The notes beneath the pieces were generated by a model, which saw only the letters and a list, made by a program, of their open reading frames with translations, was not told where the DNA came from and did no database searches. From the NCBI RefSeq assembly GCF_044373315.1, contig NZ_JBILQK010000001.1, forward strand, positions 62,001 to 126,000: 64,000 nucleotides of DNA, written 5' to 3'. This stretch comes from JACDQM01 sp044373315. GTDB lineage: Bacteria > Pseudomonadota > Gammaproteobacteria > Burkholderiales > Burkholderiaceae_C. Position 1 is the first letter of the stretch. Each line of letters begins with the position of its first letter. Below are positions 53,107-61,049 of the stretch, piece by piece. A program made the translations under genes and the position numbers.

Positions 53107-54687
53107 TCAGCGTATGGTCTTGAACACCGCCACCGACTGCACCAGCCCTTGCGCCTGGCTGCGCAGGCTTTCCGCAGCAGCGGCGCTTTCTTCCACCAAG
53201 GCAGCGTTTTGCTGGGTCGTCTGATCCATCTGCGTGATGGCCTCGCCCACCTGGTGCACACCACGGCTTTGCTCGGCGCTGGCTTGGGCGATCTCGTGCA
53301 CGATGGTGGTCACCTGCCGAATCGAGCTGACCACCTCCTGCATCGTCTGGCCGGCACGATCGACCTGGATGCCTCCCGATTCGATCTGCTCGCCGCTGGT
53401 GGTGATCAAGGACTTGATCTCCTTCGCCGCACTCGCCGAGCGCTGTGCGAGTGAACGCACCTCGGCCGCGACGACCGCAAAACCGCGGCCCTGCTCACCG
53501 GCACGGGCCGCTTCGACGGCGGCATTCAATGCAAGGATGTTGGTCTGAAAGGCGATACCGTCGATCACCCCCGTGATGTCGGAGATGCGCCGCGAGCTCT
53601 CGTTGATGCTGCGCATCAGGGACACCACCTCACCCACAGCAGCACCGCCCTTTTCGGCCACCATACTGGCCTGGCGGGCCATCTCGTTGGCCTGACGGGC
53701 GCTTTCGGCGTTCTGGTTCACCGTCGAGCCCAACTGATCCATCGAGGCCGCTGTCTGCTGCAAGGCGCTGGCCTGCAACTCGGTACGACCGGACAGATCG
53801 CTATTGCCCATCGCAATCTCGGAGCTGGCCGTGGCCACCCCCTCGGAACCTTCACGCACAGCGTTGACGACACGTGCCAGCCCTTGCTGCATTTGGTCAA
53901 GGCAGGCCATCAAGCTGTGGCTGTCGCCCGCGCGCAGCGGGATGCGGCAGGTGAGGTCGCCATCAGCGATCGCGCGCAAGTAGCCAGCAGCGGCCTTGGG
54001 CTCGCCGCCGAGCTGCCCAAGGATGTTGCGCGTCAGCAGCAGCGCCAGGGCGACGGCAAAGAAAAGCGCGAAGACCAGCACCCCGAGTACGACACGCCGG
54101 CTGCCGACATAGGTTGCCTCGGCCTGCACTGCGACTTCGGCGCCGCTGGCGAAGGACTCTTCAGCGAGTTTGTCGATGGCCATCAGGCTGTCATCGAAGC
54201 CGGACTTGCCCGCTCCATCGCTGATGTCCTTGGCATCTTCCAGTTTGCCCTGCTGGCCCAGCGCAATCACCTTGGCATGGACGGTCAGGTAGGCCTCCCA
54301 ACGCTCGGTGAACTTTCGCCGCAGCTCGCTGGCCGGCGCCGGCGCCAGATGCTTGTCGTAGGCCTGCATCTGTTCCAGCACCAGCTGCTGCTGCGGCTTG
54401 ATCTTGTCGAGGTACTCGGCCAGATAGCTGGTGTCCGGCGCCGTGCTGTACTTCACCTCGAACTCGCGGGCTTCCAGCATGGCCGAACGCGCACGGGCCA
54501 GATTGCCGACCGCCGGCAGCCACTGGCTGGCCAAGGACGCCGAGGCGCCGTTGACAGCAGCCAGGGAACTCAGCGCCACCACACCCAGCACGCCAGACAG
54601 CACGCTCGCCAGCAAAAAGCCGAACAATAGCTTCGCCCGCGTGCCCATCCTGTCCAGAGCCTGATCCACATACCTCATGACTTTCAT
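53107..54687 (-). CDS. Methyl-accepting chemotaxis protein (4HB ligand domain)
   Basis: 526 residues with ribosome site AGGAGG. Membrane helix (LLFGFLLASVLSGVLGVVALSSL), a periplasmic four-helix-bundle-type region (about 40-185), a second helix (VVLGVLVFALFFAVALALLLT), HAMP and the signalling domain. The hairpin tip is intact (GIAFQTNILALNAAVEAARAGEQGRGFAVVAAEVRSLAQRSASAAKEI). It ends without a CheR-binding pentapeptide. It is preceded, on the same strand by 34 bases, by a secreted Cache protein gene, so both are probably co-transcribed. Confidence 0.94.
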   Translation of the reverse strand: MKVMRYVDQALDRMGTRAKLLFGFLLASVLSGVLGVVALSSLAAVNGASASLASQWLPAVGNLARARSAMLEAREFEVKYSTAPDTSYLAEYLDKIKPQQQLVLEQMQAYDKHLAPAPASELRRKFTERWEAYLTVHAKVIALGQQGKLEDAKDISDGAGKSGFDDSLMAIDKLAEESFASGAEVAVQAEATYVGSRRVVLGVLVFALFFAVALALLLTRNILGQLGGEPKAAAGYLRAIADGDLTCRIPLRAGDSHSLMACLDQMQQGLARVVNAVREGSEGVATASSEIAMGNSDLSGRTELQASALQQTAASMDQLGSTVNQNAESARQANEMARQASMVAEKGGAAVGEVVSLMRSINESSRRISDITGVIDGIAFQTNILALNAAVEAARAGEQGRGFAVVAAEVRSLAQRSASAAKEIKSLITTSGEQIESGGIQVDRAGQTMQEVVSSIRQVTTIVHEIAQASAEQSRGVHQVGEAITQMDQTTQQNAALVEESAAAAESLRSQAQGLVQSVAVFKTIR

Positions 54688-54721
54688 ATCAGCCTCCTGA
54701 AGTTGCAGGTGAAGGGGCCCT

Positions 54722-55213
54722 TCACTTCTTGAAGCCGATATACGTCACAGCGACCACCTGGCCCTTGGCGTCCTTGATCGGGTTGTAGCAAGCGCTGAAG
54801 GCAGTGCCCAGCACATCGACATCGCCGCAATAGCTCTGGCCCTTGATCACGGCCTCATAGGCCTTGGCACGGGCCAGATTGGTACCGACGCCGCGCTTGC
54901 CTTCCGGCGTGAGCACATTGGTGGAGACGCGAACGAACTCCTCACCGCTGCGCACGAACACAGTGGCGGTGGCACCGTGCTTCTTCCTGATCTCGTCGAC
55001 GACGTCGTAGTTGCCGTTCATGCGGCGCGGGCCGAAGAACAGCACGGGCACCTCGGCATCGCCGAGCTTGGCCGTGCCTTCAATGCGAGGAGCACCGATC
55101 CCGGACAGACGCGTATCCAGCTCACCCAGCACCTGCTTCGGGTCCGACGCATGCACCGCGCTGGCCATCAGACACACACCCACTGCCACACCAAAGGATT
55201 TGAGGGATATCAT
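54722..55213 (-). CDS. Periplasmic single Cache-domain protein
   Basis: 163 residues from the ATG at 55213, with GGAG upstream. A signal peptide (MISLKSFGVAVGVCLMASAVHA) leads to a Cache-like fold (GPRRMNGNYDVVDEIRKKHGATATVFVRSGEEFVRVSTNVLTPEGKRGVGTNLARAKAYEAVIKGQSYCGDVDVLGTAFSACYNPIKDAKGQVVAVTYIGFKK). It has no transmembrane anchor and no signalling domain, so it is a soluble ligand binder. The gene stands just before a chemoreceptor gene and may feed ligand information to it. Confidence 0.85.
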   Translation of the reverse strand: MISLKSFGVAVGVCLMASAVHASDPKQVLGELDTRLSGIGAPRIEGTAKLGDAEVPVLFFGPRRMNGNYDVVDEIRKKHGATATVFVRSGEEFVRVSTNVLTPEGKRGVGTNLARAKAYEAVIKGQSYCGDVDVLGTAFSACYNPIKDAKGQVVAVTYIGFKK

Positions 55214-55499
55214 GAATTGCTCCAGTGATTGAATGATTCCGCGGGACCCATGCACAAGACGCTGGCATCGGGTTGGTCCCAGTGGACTCGCTTTTGCGTC
55301 GGCGGGCAAGCGCTGAAACGTGCGCAATTCCACAACTTCTTCTTCAAAACACACGGACCCTAGGCAGCTGCACATCACAGCCGCGCCACGACGGCGGACC
55401 GCCTGCTGGTCTGACGCGCGTGCAGCCGAGGATGCCGCGATCAGGCGCGGATCGGGCGCCGATCGGGTGCGCATGCGTCTTACATGCGCCGTGGAACGC

Positions 55500-57055
55500 T
55501 CAGGCCGCCCTGTGCCCATTCAGCCGGAAGGTGGACACCACGTCGCGCAGCTTGTGGGACTGGTCAGCCATGCTCTGCGCCGCTGCTGCGCTTTGCTCCA
55601 CCAGCGCAGCGTTCTGCTGCGTGGATTGGTCGAGCTGCGCCACCGACTCGTTGACCTGCCCGATGCCCGCGCTCTGCTCCGAAGCCGAGGACGAGATCTC
55701 GCCGATGATGTCGCTGACGCGCTTCACGCTGGACACGATCTCCGTCATCGTGTGGCCGGCCTCGCTGACCAGCTTCGAACCCGACTCGACCTTCTCGACG
55801 CTGCTGCCGATGAGGGTCTTGATCTCTCGCGCAGCCTCGGCGCTTCGCTGCGCCAAGCTGCGCACCTCGCTGGCGACAACGGCGAAGCCGCGTCCCTGCT
55901 CACCGGCACGCGCCGCCTCGACCGCTGCATTCAGCGCCAGGATGTTGGTCTGGAAGGCGATGCCATCAATGGTGCCAATGATGTCGGCGATGCGCTTGGA
56001 GCTGGCGTTGATCTCGTTCATCGTCGACACCACCTGATTCACCACACTGCCGCCACGCTCGGCCACATCGCTGGCCGAGGCCGACAGCTGGTTGGCCGTG
56101 CGCGCCGACTCGGCGGTCATCTTGACGGTGGCCGTCAACTGTTCCAGCGAACTGGCTGTCTGCTGCAGCGAGGCCGCCCCTTGCTCGGTGCGGTGGCTCA
56201 GCTCCACATTGCCCGCAGCGATTTCGGACGATGCGGTCGAGATGCTGCCGGTGGTCTCGCTGATCTGGTGAATGATCTGCTGCAGGCGCGACTGCATGGT
56301 TTGCAAGGCAGCCAGCAGCCGTGAGGTCTCGTCGCGCCCGCTCACCTGGATCGCTTCGGTCAAGTCGCCTCCGGCAATTCGGTCGGCCACCTGGACAGCA
56401 TATGCAATTGGCCGCACCAGGGACCTCACCAGGGCAATGCCGAGCGCCACGCCGGCCAGCAGGCAGAAGGCGGTCAGACCGGTCAGCCATTGCAACTGGA
56501 ACTGCGCCTGTGCCTTCAGCGCGTCGCCCTCGGCTCGCGCACGGCTCACCTGGTAAGCCGCGTGCCGGGCAGAAACTGCCAGATAGTCCTTGGACACGCT
56601 GGCGAATCGGCCCTTGCCCAACGCGGTGGCTGCGGCCTGGTCGCCGCTTTCGATGTGTTTTCGCACGGCGTCCCGCTCTGCCAGCCACAAGGCTCGGGAA
56701 GCACCCAGTTCCTTGCCCAGAGCAAGGCCTTCCGTGCTGTTTTCGATCTCGGCAAAACGCTTCTGGACCCGGGTGGTGTCCGTCGAGATGGCCAGCGTCG
56801 CTTCTTTGGTGGCGTCGTAGAGCGCCGCATCGGGAGAGAGCGCCACAGCGCCCCAGCGCGCCACGGCTTCCCGGATGTTGGCGTCCCAACGTTGCGACAA
56901 CTCGATGCGCTCGACCTGAGCGCCCGTGATCTCCCCACGCGCTCAGAAACGGTGAGGAACTTGCTCACCGCAAGGGCCGCAACCACCAGCATGCCAGCCA
57001 TCATGAGCCCCAGCACCAAGGTCAGCCGGCGTCCAATCGCCATGTTCATCAACAT
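55500..57055 (-). pseudogene. Methyl-accepting chemotaxis protein broken by a one-base frameshift
   Basis: Two frames carry one receptor. From the ATG at 57055 (or 57049) comes the first membrane helix (IGRRLTLVLGLMMAGMLVVAALAVSKF) then SERV. The rest (EITGAQVERIELSQRWDANIREAV... through HAMP and the complete signalling hairpin) is in another frame to the stop at 55500. The switch is in GTGGGGAGA, plus-strand CCCC at 56933-56936: one added G would rejoin the frames into about 519 residues. The break may be a sequencing error in a homopolymer or a true mutation. The rest of the gene looks intact and is under a sigma-28-like promoter. Confidence 0.85.
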
Positions 57056-57124
57056 AGATTTGCCATTTCAAGTGGGTTTGCGAAAGGTCTACGGCAAACA
57101 CTCCGGTTTGCGCCTGCTCTGTGG

Positions 57125-57151
57125 CTATCGACACATTCATGTGGGACTTGA
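57125..57151 (-). promoter_or_regulatory. Sigma-28 (FliA) promoter candidate for the frameshifted chemoreceptor
   Basis: On the minus strand TCAA is followed by exactly 15 bases and GTCGATAG. The flagellar consensus is TAAA (or TCAA)-N15-GCCGATAA; 3 of 4 and 6 of 8 positions agree. It is 70 bases upstream of the start region, as expected for a class-III flagellar/chemotaxis promoter. Confidence 0.6.
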
Positions 57152-57265
57152 GGGGTTGGGTATCGGGCGGGAGCCCCCTGTACAAGGGACGGGCCATGCG
57201 CCGCTGCCGAGCGCTCAGGTAGCCAGCCTTGCGCGCCAGACGCTGCCCTGACCCTTCAGTAGCGC

Positions 57266-58009
57266 TCAGGCCGCACCTTGCAGTGCCGCAGCCGTGGCGG
57301 CGTCGGCAGCGAACAGGTGCTCGATCCGCAAGGAAGCCAGGGTCACATCCAGCGGCGCGCCGAAGCTGCTGAACATCGAGAAAAGGCGCAACTCGCCGAC
57401 GCGGGAGTGCAGACGCGTGAGCAAGAGCGGCGTTTGCGCCTCGGGCGCTGGCCAGCTCGGCAGCACCGCTTGCAGCTGCGCCAGCCGAGCCGCCAGGGCG
57501 GGAACTTGCAGCGCCTCACGCCGAGCGCGATGCAGGATCTCGCCGCACACCTCCGCTTCATTGATCACGCAACTCCGCATGCCGCCGGTGCCCAGCAGCC
57601 AGTCGAGCAGGTTGGCGGGTTGCTCGGGCATGGGCAAGCCCAACAGGTCCAGAAGGCGCTGAACACCGGCGTTGGCCATCAGCAGATTCCACTCGGCATC
57701 CAGCACCAAGGCAGGTGGGCTGCCCGGCGCGTGCAGCAGTTGTTGAAGCGCATCTCGGGCCGGGCCAAGCTGGGGTGCGTCCAGCGCATGCTGGCTGTAG
57801 GCGGGCGCAAGGCCTGCCGCGAGCAGCGCCGCGTTCCGTTCAGGCAACGGCGCTTCCAGGGCATCCAGCAAAGCCAGCAAGGTACTGCGTGTGGGCCGGG
57901 AGCGGCCGGTTTCAATGCAGCTCAGATGGCGTTGCGACACCCCGGCGCGCAGGCCGAGTTCCATTTGACTGACGCGGCGCTGGCGGCGCAAGGCGGTTAA
58001 CGGATGCAT
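57266..58009 (-). CDS. XRE-family regulator with MmyB-like C-terminal domain
   Basis: 247 residues from the ATG at 58009 (MHPLTALRRQRRVSQMELGLRAGVSQRHLSCIETGRSRPT). The helix-turn-helix spans about residues 4-58. The remainder resembles the MmyB/MLTR ligand-binding domain with a PAS-like core (ALVLDAEWNLLMANAGVQRLLDLLGLP), LLTRLHSRVGELRLFSMFSSFGAPLDVTLASLRIEHLFAAD. Family members sense small molecules such as fatty acids. It is divergent from the two small membrane proteins. Confidence 0.9.
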   Translation of the reverse strand: MHPLTALRRQRRVSQMELGLRAGVSQRHLSCIETGRSRPTRSTLLALLDALEAPLPERNAALLAAGLAPAYSQHALDAPQLGPARDALQQLLHAPGSPPALVLDAEWNLLMANAGVQRLLDLLGLPMPEQPANLLDWLLGTGGMRSCVINEAEVCGEILHRARREALQVPALAARLAQLQAVLPSWPAPEAQTPLLLTRLHSRVGELRLFSMFSSFGAPLDVTLASLRIEHLFAADAATAAALQGAA

Positions 58010-58117
58010 GCCCGAAGCGTAGCGGGGACGGGTGATGAAGGCGATGACCTCGGAGGTCGTTGCGGACCCGCAGGCGCCAGCCAACACTGCGCCTCGTCTA
58101 CAACTTTCGGAGTCATC

Positions 58118-58405
58118 ATGCCATTCCTCAAACCCATTCTTGCATTGGTCTTCCTGTTGTTTGGCGCCTTCTCGCTCTGGGCGCTGGTGGAGATCGGCTT
58201 CGTGGGCATTTGGCAAAGCGGCTTTGCCAATCTGGGCAGCGCACAGATCACGGTGGATCTGATCGTGGCTTGCAGCCTGCTCGTGGGCTTCATCGCGCGC
58301 GATTGCCGCGCCCAAGGGCGGCCCTGGTGGCCTTGGGCTGCGCTGACACTGGCGCTCGGCTCCTTCGGGCCGCTGGCCTACCTGCTTTGGAGGCAGCAGC
58401 GATGA
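58118..58405 (+). CDS. DUF2834-type small membrane protein
   Basis: 95 residues from the ATG at 58118 with GGAG six bases before. Three hydrophobic stretches: ILALVFLLFGAFSLWALVE, ITVDLIVACSLLVGFIA and WPWAALTLALGSFGPLAYLLW. The conserved Arg-Asp (FIARDCRAQG) and WPW spacing fit the DUF2834 family. Function unknown. It is divergent from the XRE regulator, which may control it, and overlaps the next gene's ATG. Confidence 0.8.
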   Translation: MPFLKPILALVFLLFGAFSLWALVEIGFVGIWQSGFANLGSAQITVDLIVACSLLVGFIARDCRAQGRPWWPWAALTLALGSFGPLAYLLWRQQR

Positions 58406-58782
58406 CACGCCCACTGCTCATCAGCGGGGTGTTGCTCTTGGCCGGTGTCGTGCACCTGCTCCCATTGCTGGGCGTGCTGGGCGCCGCGCGGCTGGAGCAG
58501 CTTTACGGCTTGCGCATGGAAGACCCGAATCTGCTCCTGTTGATGCGACACCGCGCACTGCTCTTCGGTCTGCTCGGTCTGTTGCTGGCCACTGCTGCCT
58601 TCAAGCCAGCCTGGCAAGGCCTGGCACTGCTCGCAGCCTGGGCTTCGGTGCTGGGTTTCGTGCTGCTGGCGCCTTCGGGCCTGCTGCCGGCATTGCAAAG
58701 AGTGTGGTGGATCGACGTGGCCCTGCTGCCATTCCTGGCGCTGGCCAGTTGGGCCTACCTTTCCGCGCCGCGCACGTCCTAG
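58402..58782 (+). CDS. Small four-helix membrane protein, function unknown
   Basis: 126 residues from the ATG at 58402 (overlapping the previous stop by four bases). Hydrophobic stretches: LLISGVLLLAGVVHLLPLLGVLG, ALLFGLLGLLLATAAF, LALLAAWASVLGFVLLA and VALLPFLALASWAYL. The conserved pattern LYGLRMEDPNLLLLMRHRALLFGLLG matches a family sometimes mislabelled as a phosphopantetheine adenylyltransferase; there is no nucleotidyltransferase motif. It is co-transcribed with the DUF2834 gene. Confidence 0.75.
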   Translation: MTRPLLISGVLLLAGVVHLLPLLGVLGAARLEQLYGLRMEDPNLLLLMRHRALLFGLLGLLLATAAFKPAWQGLALLAAWASVLGFVLLAPSGLLPALQRVWWIDVALLPFLALASWAYLSAPRTS

Positions 58783-58855
58783 ACACGCGGCATCTGCAAG
58801 GCCTGGCGCCGCCAGTCGGCGGCGTCAGGCCCACGTCGCCAGTCATGCAGCCTGA

Positions 58856-59689
58856 TCAGGCCCAGGCGGCCTTGTAGTCCGCGGCGTACTGCGCCACGGT
58901 GCGCGGGGCGCGGCCGGTGATGGTCTGCACCGCGTCGGTGATGCGCTCCGCGTAGCCGGCCTTGAAGTAGCTGAGGATCAGCAGCAGGAAGTCGGGATAG
59001 TCGGCAGGCAAGCCGGCACCCAGCAGCCCTTCGCGCATGGCCTCGGGCGGGATGTCGGTGTAGCCGATGGGTTTGCCGGTGGCCTGGGTCAGCAGGGCCG
59101 CCACTTGGTGGTGGTCCAGGGCTTCGGCGCCGGTGAGGTCGAAGTCTTGGCCCTTGAAGCGATCGCTGACCAGCAACTCGGCGGCCACGGCAGCGATGTC
59201 GCGGGCGTCGATGAAGCTGCCCTTGGCGTCGGCCACCGGCAGCAGGATCTGGCCTTGGGTCAGGATGCCGTGCAGCCAGAAGGTGTTGAAGTTCTGCATG
59301 AACCAGTTCGGGCGAATGACGTTGAAGGCCAGGCCTGAAGCTTCCAGGTAGCGCTCGGCCACGCGCAGCGGCGCGGCTTCGTCGGCGTTGGCGCCCATGG
59401 CGCTCATCAGCACCACCTTGTGCAGCCCTTGAGCGCGGGCTGCGTCCACCAGCGGGTTCAGCAGCAGGTCTTGGCGCGTGTGGCCGGGGGGCGCCAGGAA
59501 GAAGGCACTGTCCACGCCGGCAAACGCGGCGTCGCGGCCTTCGCCGGTCAGCAGGTTCAGGTGCACCTGGTCGGGCGCAGTGGGCGTGCGGCTGGTGGCT
59601 TTGCGCACCGTGTGGCCGGCCTGGCTGAGCAGGCGGGAGAGCTCAGAACCGACAGTGCCGCTGGCGCCGACGACGAGGATGGTGGACAT
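58856..59689 (-). CDS. NmrA/SDR-type NAD(P)-binding oxidoreductase
   Basis: 277 residues from the ATG at 59689 with AGGAGC before it. The Rossmann start MSTILVVGASGTVGSELSRLLSQAGHTVRKATSR (GASGTVG) is intact; later landmarks are KVVLMSAMGAN and NVIRPNWFMQNFNTFWLHGI, the NmrA/azoreductase-like pattern. The usual SDR Tyr-x-x-x-Lys is absent, as in this atypical branch, so it may be an NAD(P)H-dependent reductase or a redox sensor. Divergent from the AraC regulator, its probable controller. Confidence 0.88.
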   Translation of the reverse strand: MSTILVVGASGTVGSELSRLLSQAGHTVRKATSRTPTAPDQVHLNLLTGEGRDAAFAGVDSAFFLAPPGHTRQDLLLNPLVDAARAQGLHKVVLMSAMGANADEAAPLRVAERYLEASGLAFNVIRPNWFMQNFNTFWLHGILTQGQILLPVADAKGSFIDARDIAAVAAELLVSDRFKGQDFDLTGAEALDHHQVAALLTQATGKPIGYTDIPPEAMREGLLGAGLPADYPDFLLLILSYFKAGYAERITDAVQTITGRAPRTVAQYAADYKAAWA

Positions 59690-59799
59690 GGTGATGCTCC
59701 TGGTGTGGGTTGCGATGGCTCCATTGTTTGGGGTCAGACCTGTACTTAAAATGGCTTTTAGTTCAAACTTCATGTCATTCCGTACCGAGTTCATGAACC

Positions 59800-60744
59800 A
59801 TGAGCACCGACAACCTCGACCTGCTGTCCGATCTGCTGAGCCAAGCCGGCATGCGCCGCCGCCTGCTGGGCCAGCACCGCGTGCCCAACAGGGCAGCGCT
59901 GCGCTTTCCCTGCGAGAAGAGCATCGGCCTGCACGTGGTGACGCAGGGCGAGGTGCACCTGCACGCGCCGGGCCTCGAAGCCCCCTTCGCCCTGCACACG
60001 GGCGATTTGGCCGTGATGGCACGCGGCTGCGAGCACTTCCTGACCCTGGGGCCGGCGGTGAGCGGCCTGCCCGTGCAAACCGTCGGCGCTGACGGCGACC
60101 TGGGCCCGGCCGAGCCGGGGTCGGCCTGCGTGATCAGCGGGGCCTATCAGTTGTGGAACGCACCGCTGCACCCTTTCTGGCGCGAGATGCCGGCCTGGTT
60201 CGTGCTGCAGGCCGACGAGCTACCCAAGCTCGGCCCCCTGGCCCTGACTGTTGGCCTGCTGACCGACGAGCTGCGCCAGCGCCAGCTGGGCGCCGAGACC
60301 GTGCTGAACGGACTGATGGACGTGGTGTTCACTTACCTGCTGCGCGAGATGCTGGCCCGCCACGCCCCCGCCCAGCACGGCTGGGCCCAGGCCGTGCGCG
60401 ACCCGCAGGTGCGCCGCGCGTTGGCCTTGATGCAGGGCGACCCGGCCCGCGCCTGGACGCTGGAATCACTGGCGCTGGAGGTCGGCCTATCGCGCACCGC
60501 GCTGGCCGAGCGCTTCCGCGAAGCCATGGGCGACACGCCCCTGGCTCATCTGCGCACGCTGCGCCTGCAGGCCGCCATGCGCCTGTTGAGCAGCACCGAG
60601 CAAACGCTGGAGCAAGTGGCCCAGGCCGTGGGCTACCAGGACGCCTTCAGCTTCAGCAAGGCCTTCAAACGCGAGGTCGGCCTTTCGCCGCGAGAGTTCC
60701 GACGCCACGACGAAGCTGATCGCGCTTTGGCTTACCGCTTCTAG
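59800..60744 (+). CDS. AraC-family regulator with cupin-type sensor domain
   Basis: 314 residues. The N-terminal half is a cupin_6-type sensor (LRFPCEKSIGLHVVTQGEVHLHAPG, LHTGDLAVMARGCEHFL). The C-terminal part has two helix-turn-helix units (WTLESLALEVGLSRTALAERFREAMGDTPLAHLRTLRLQAAMRLLSSTEQTLEQVAQAVGYQDAFSFSKAFKREVGLSPREFRRHD), the AraC signature. It is divergent from the NmrA-type oxidoreductase, 110 bases away, and probably controls it. Confidence 0.93.
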   Translation: MSTDNLDLLSDLLSQAGMRRRLLGQHRVPNRAALRFPCEKSIGLHVVTQGEVHLHAPGLEAPFALHTGDLAVMARGCEHFLTLGPAVSGLPVQTVGADGDLGPAEPGSACVISGAYQLWNAPLHPFWREMPAWFVLQADELPKLGPLALTVGLLTDELRQRQLGAETVLNGLMDVVFTYLLREMLARHAPAQHGWAQAVRDPQVRRALALMQGDPARAWTLESLALEVGLSRTALAERFREAMGDTPLAHLRTLRLQAAMRLLSSTEQTLEQVAQAVGYQDAFSFSKAFKREVGLSPREFRRHDEADRALAYRF

Positions 60745-61049
60745 GCCGAGGCAGCTCCGCTTCAGCCCGGCACGCCAGCGCCGGCGCCCAGCAGCCATCC
60801 CTTTCGCCATGCCGCCCTTCCCCCGCTGTGCCAACGGCGCAGCAGCACGGGGACGCCATCGGCCAAGCGGTTTACCAGCCAAGGGGACTATCCCCGGGTC
60901 GTTGCCTTGCGTCATGCCCCAGGGGCTGTGCGCATGAAAGGCAAGCGGCGCGAAACCAGCGCATGTCTGGACGCACGACCTGAGATGCCCAAGGAAAAGC
61001 CCCGGACAGTCTCCCGTCCGGGGCTTGCGTTTGTCAGTGCTGTAGCGGC
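60745..61049. other. Intergenic stretch between araC-type gene and lpdA, with lpdA terminator
   Basis: 305 bases between two convergent stops. Only the hairpin at 60997-61026 is a recognisable element. I see no open frame with family likeness and no RNA gene in the rest. Confidence 0.55.
60994..61026 (-). terminator. Terminator of lpdA
   Basis: Plus-strand AAGCCCCGGAC (60997-61007) and GTCCGGGGCTT (61016-61026) form an 11-base-pair stem with an 8-base loop. Read on the minus strand it is followed by TTTTCC at the lower coordinates, a short T-run. It sits 23 bases past the lpdA stop. Confidence 0.85.

Noticed and set aside
55214..55499. Sigma-28-like promoter for the Cache-chemoreceptor pair
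   Set aside because: A GCCGACGC segment on the minus strand resembles a -10 box, but no TAAA/TCAA lies at the required 15-base distance.
56943..57197. Short minus-strand open frame upstream of the frameshifted chemoreceptor
   Set aside because: It overlaps the receptor N-terminus in another frame and covers the sigma-28-like element; no domain resemblance.
58402..58782. Phosphopantetheine adenylyltransferase
   Set aside because: The protein belongs to a membrane family sometimes given that name, but it is almost entirely hydrophobic and has no nucleotidyltransferase HxGH or similar motif.
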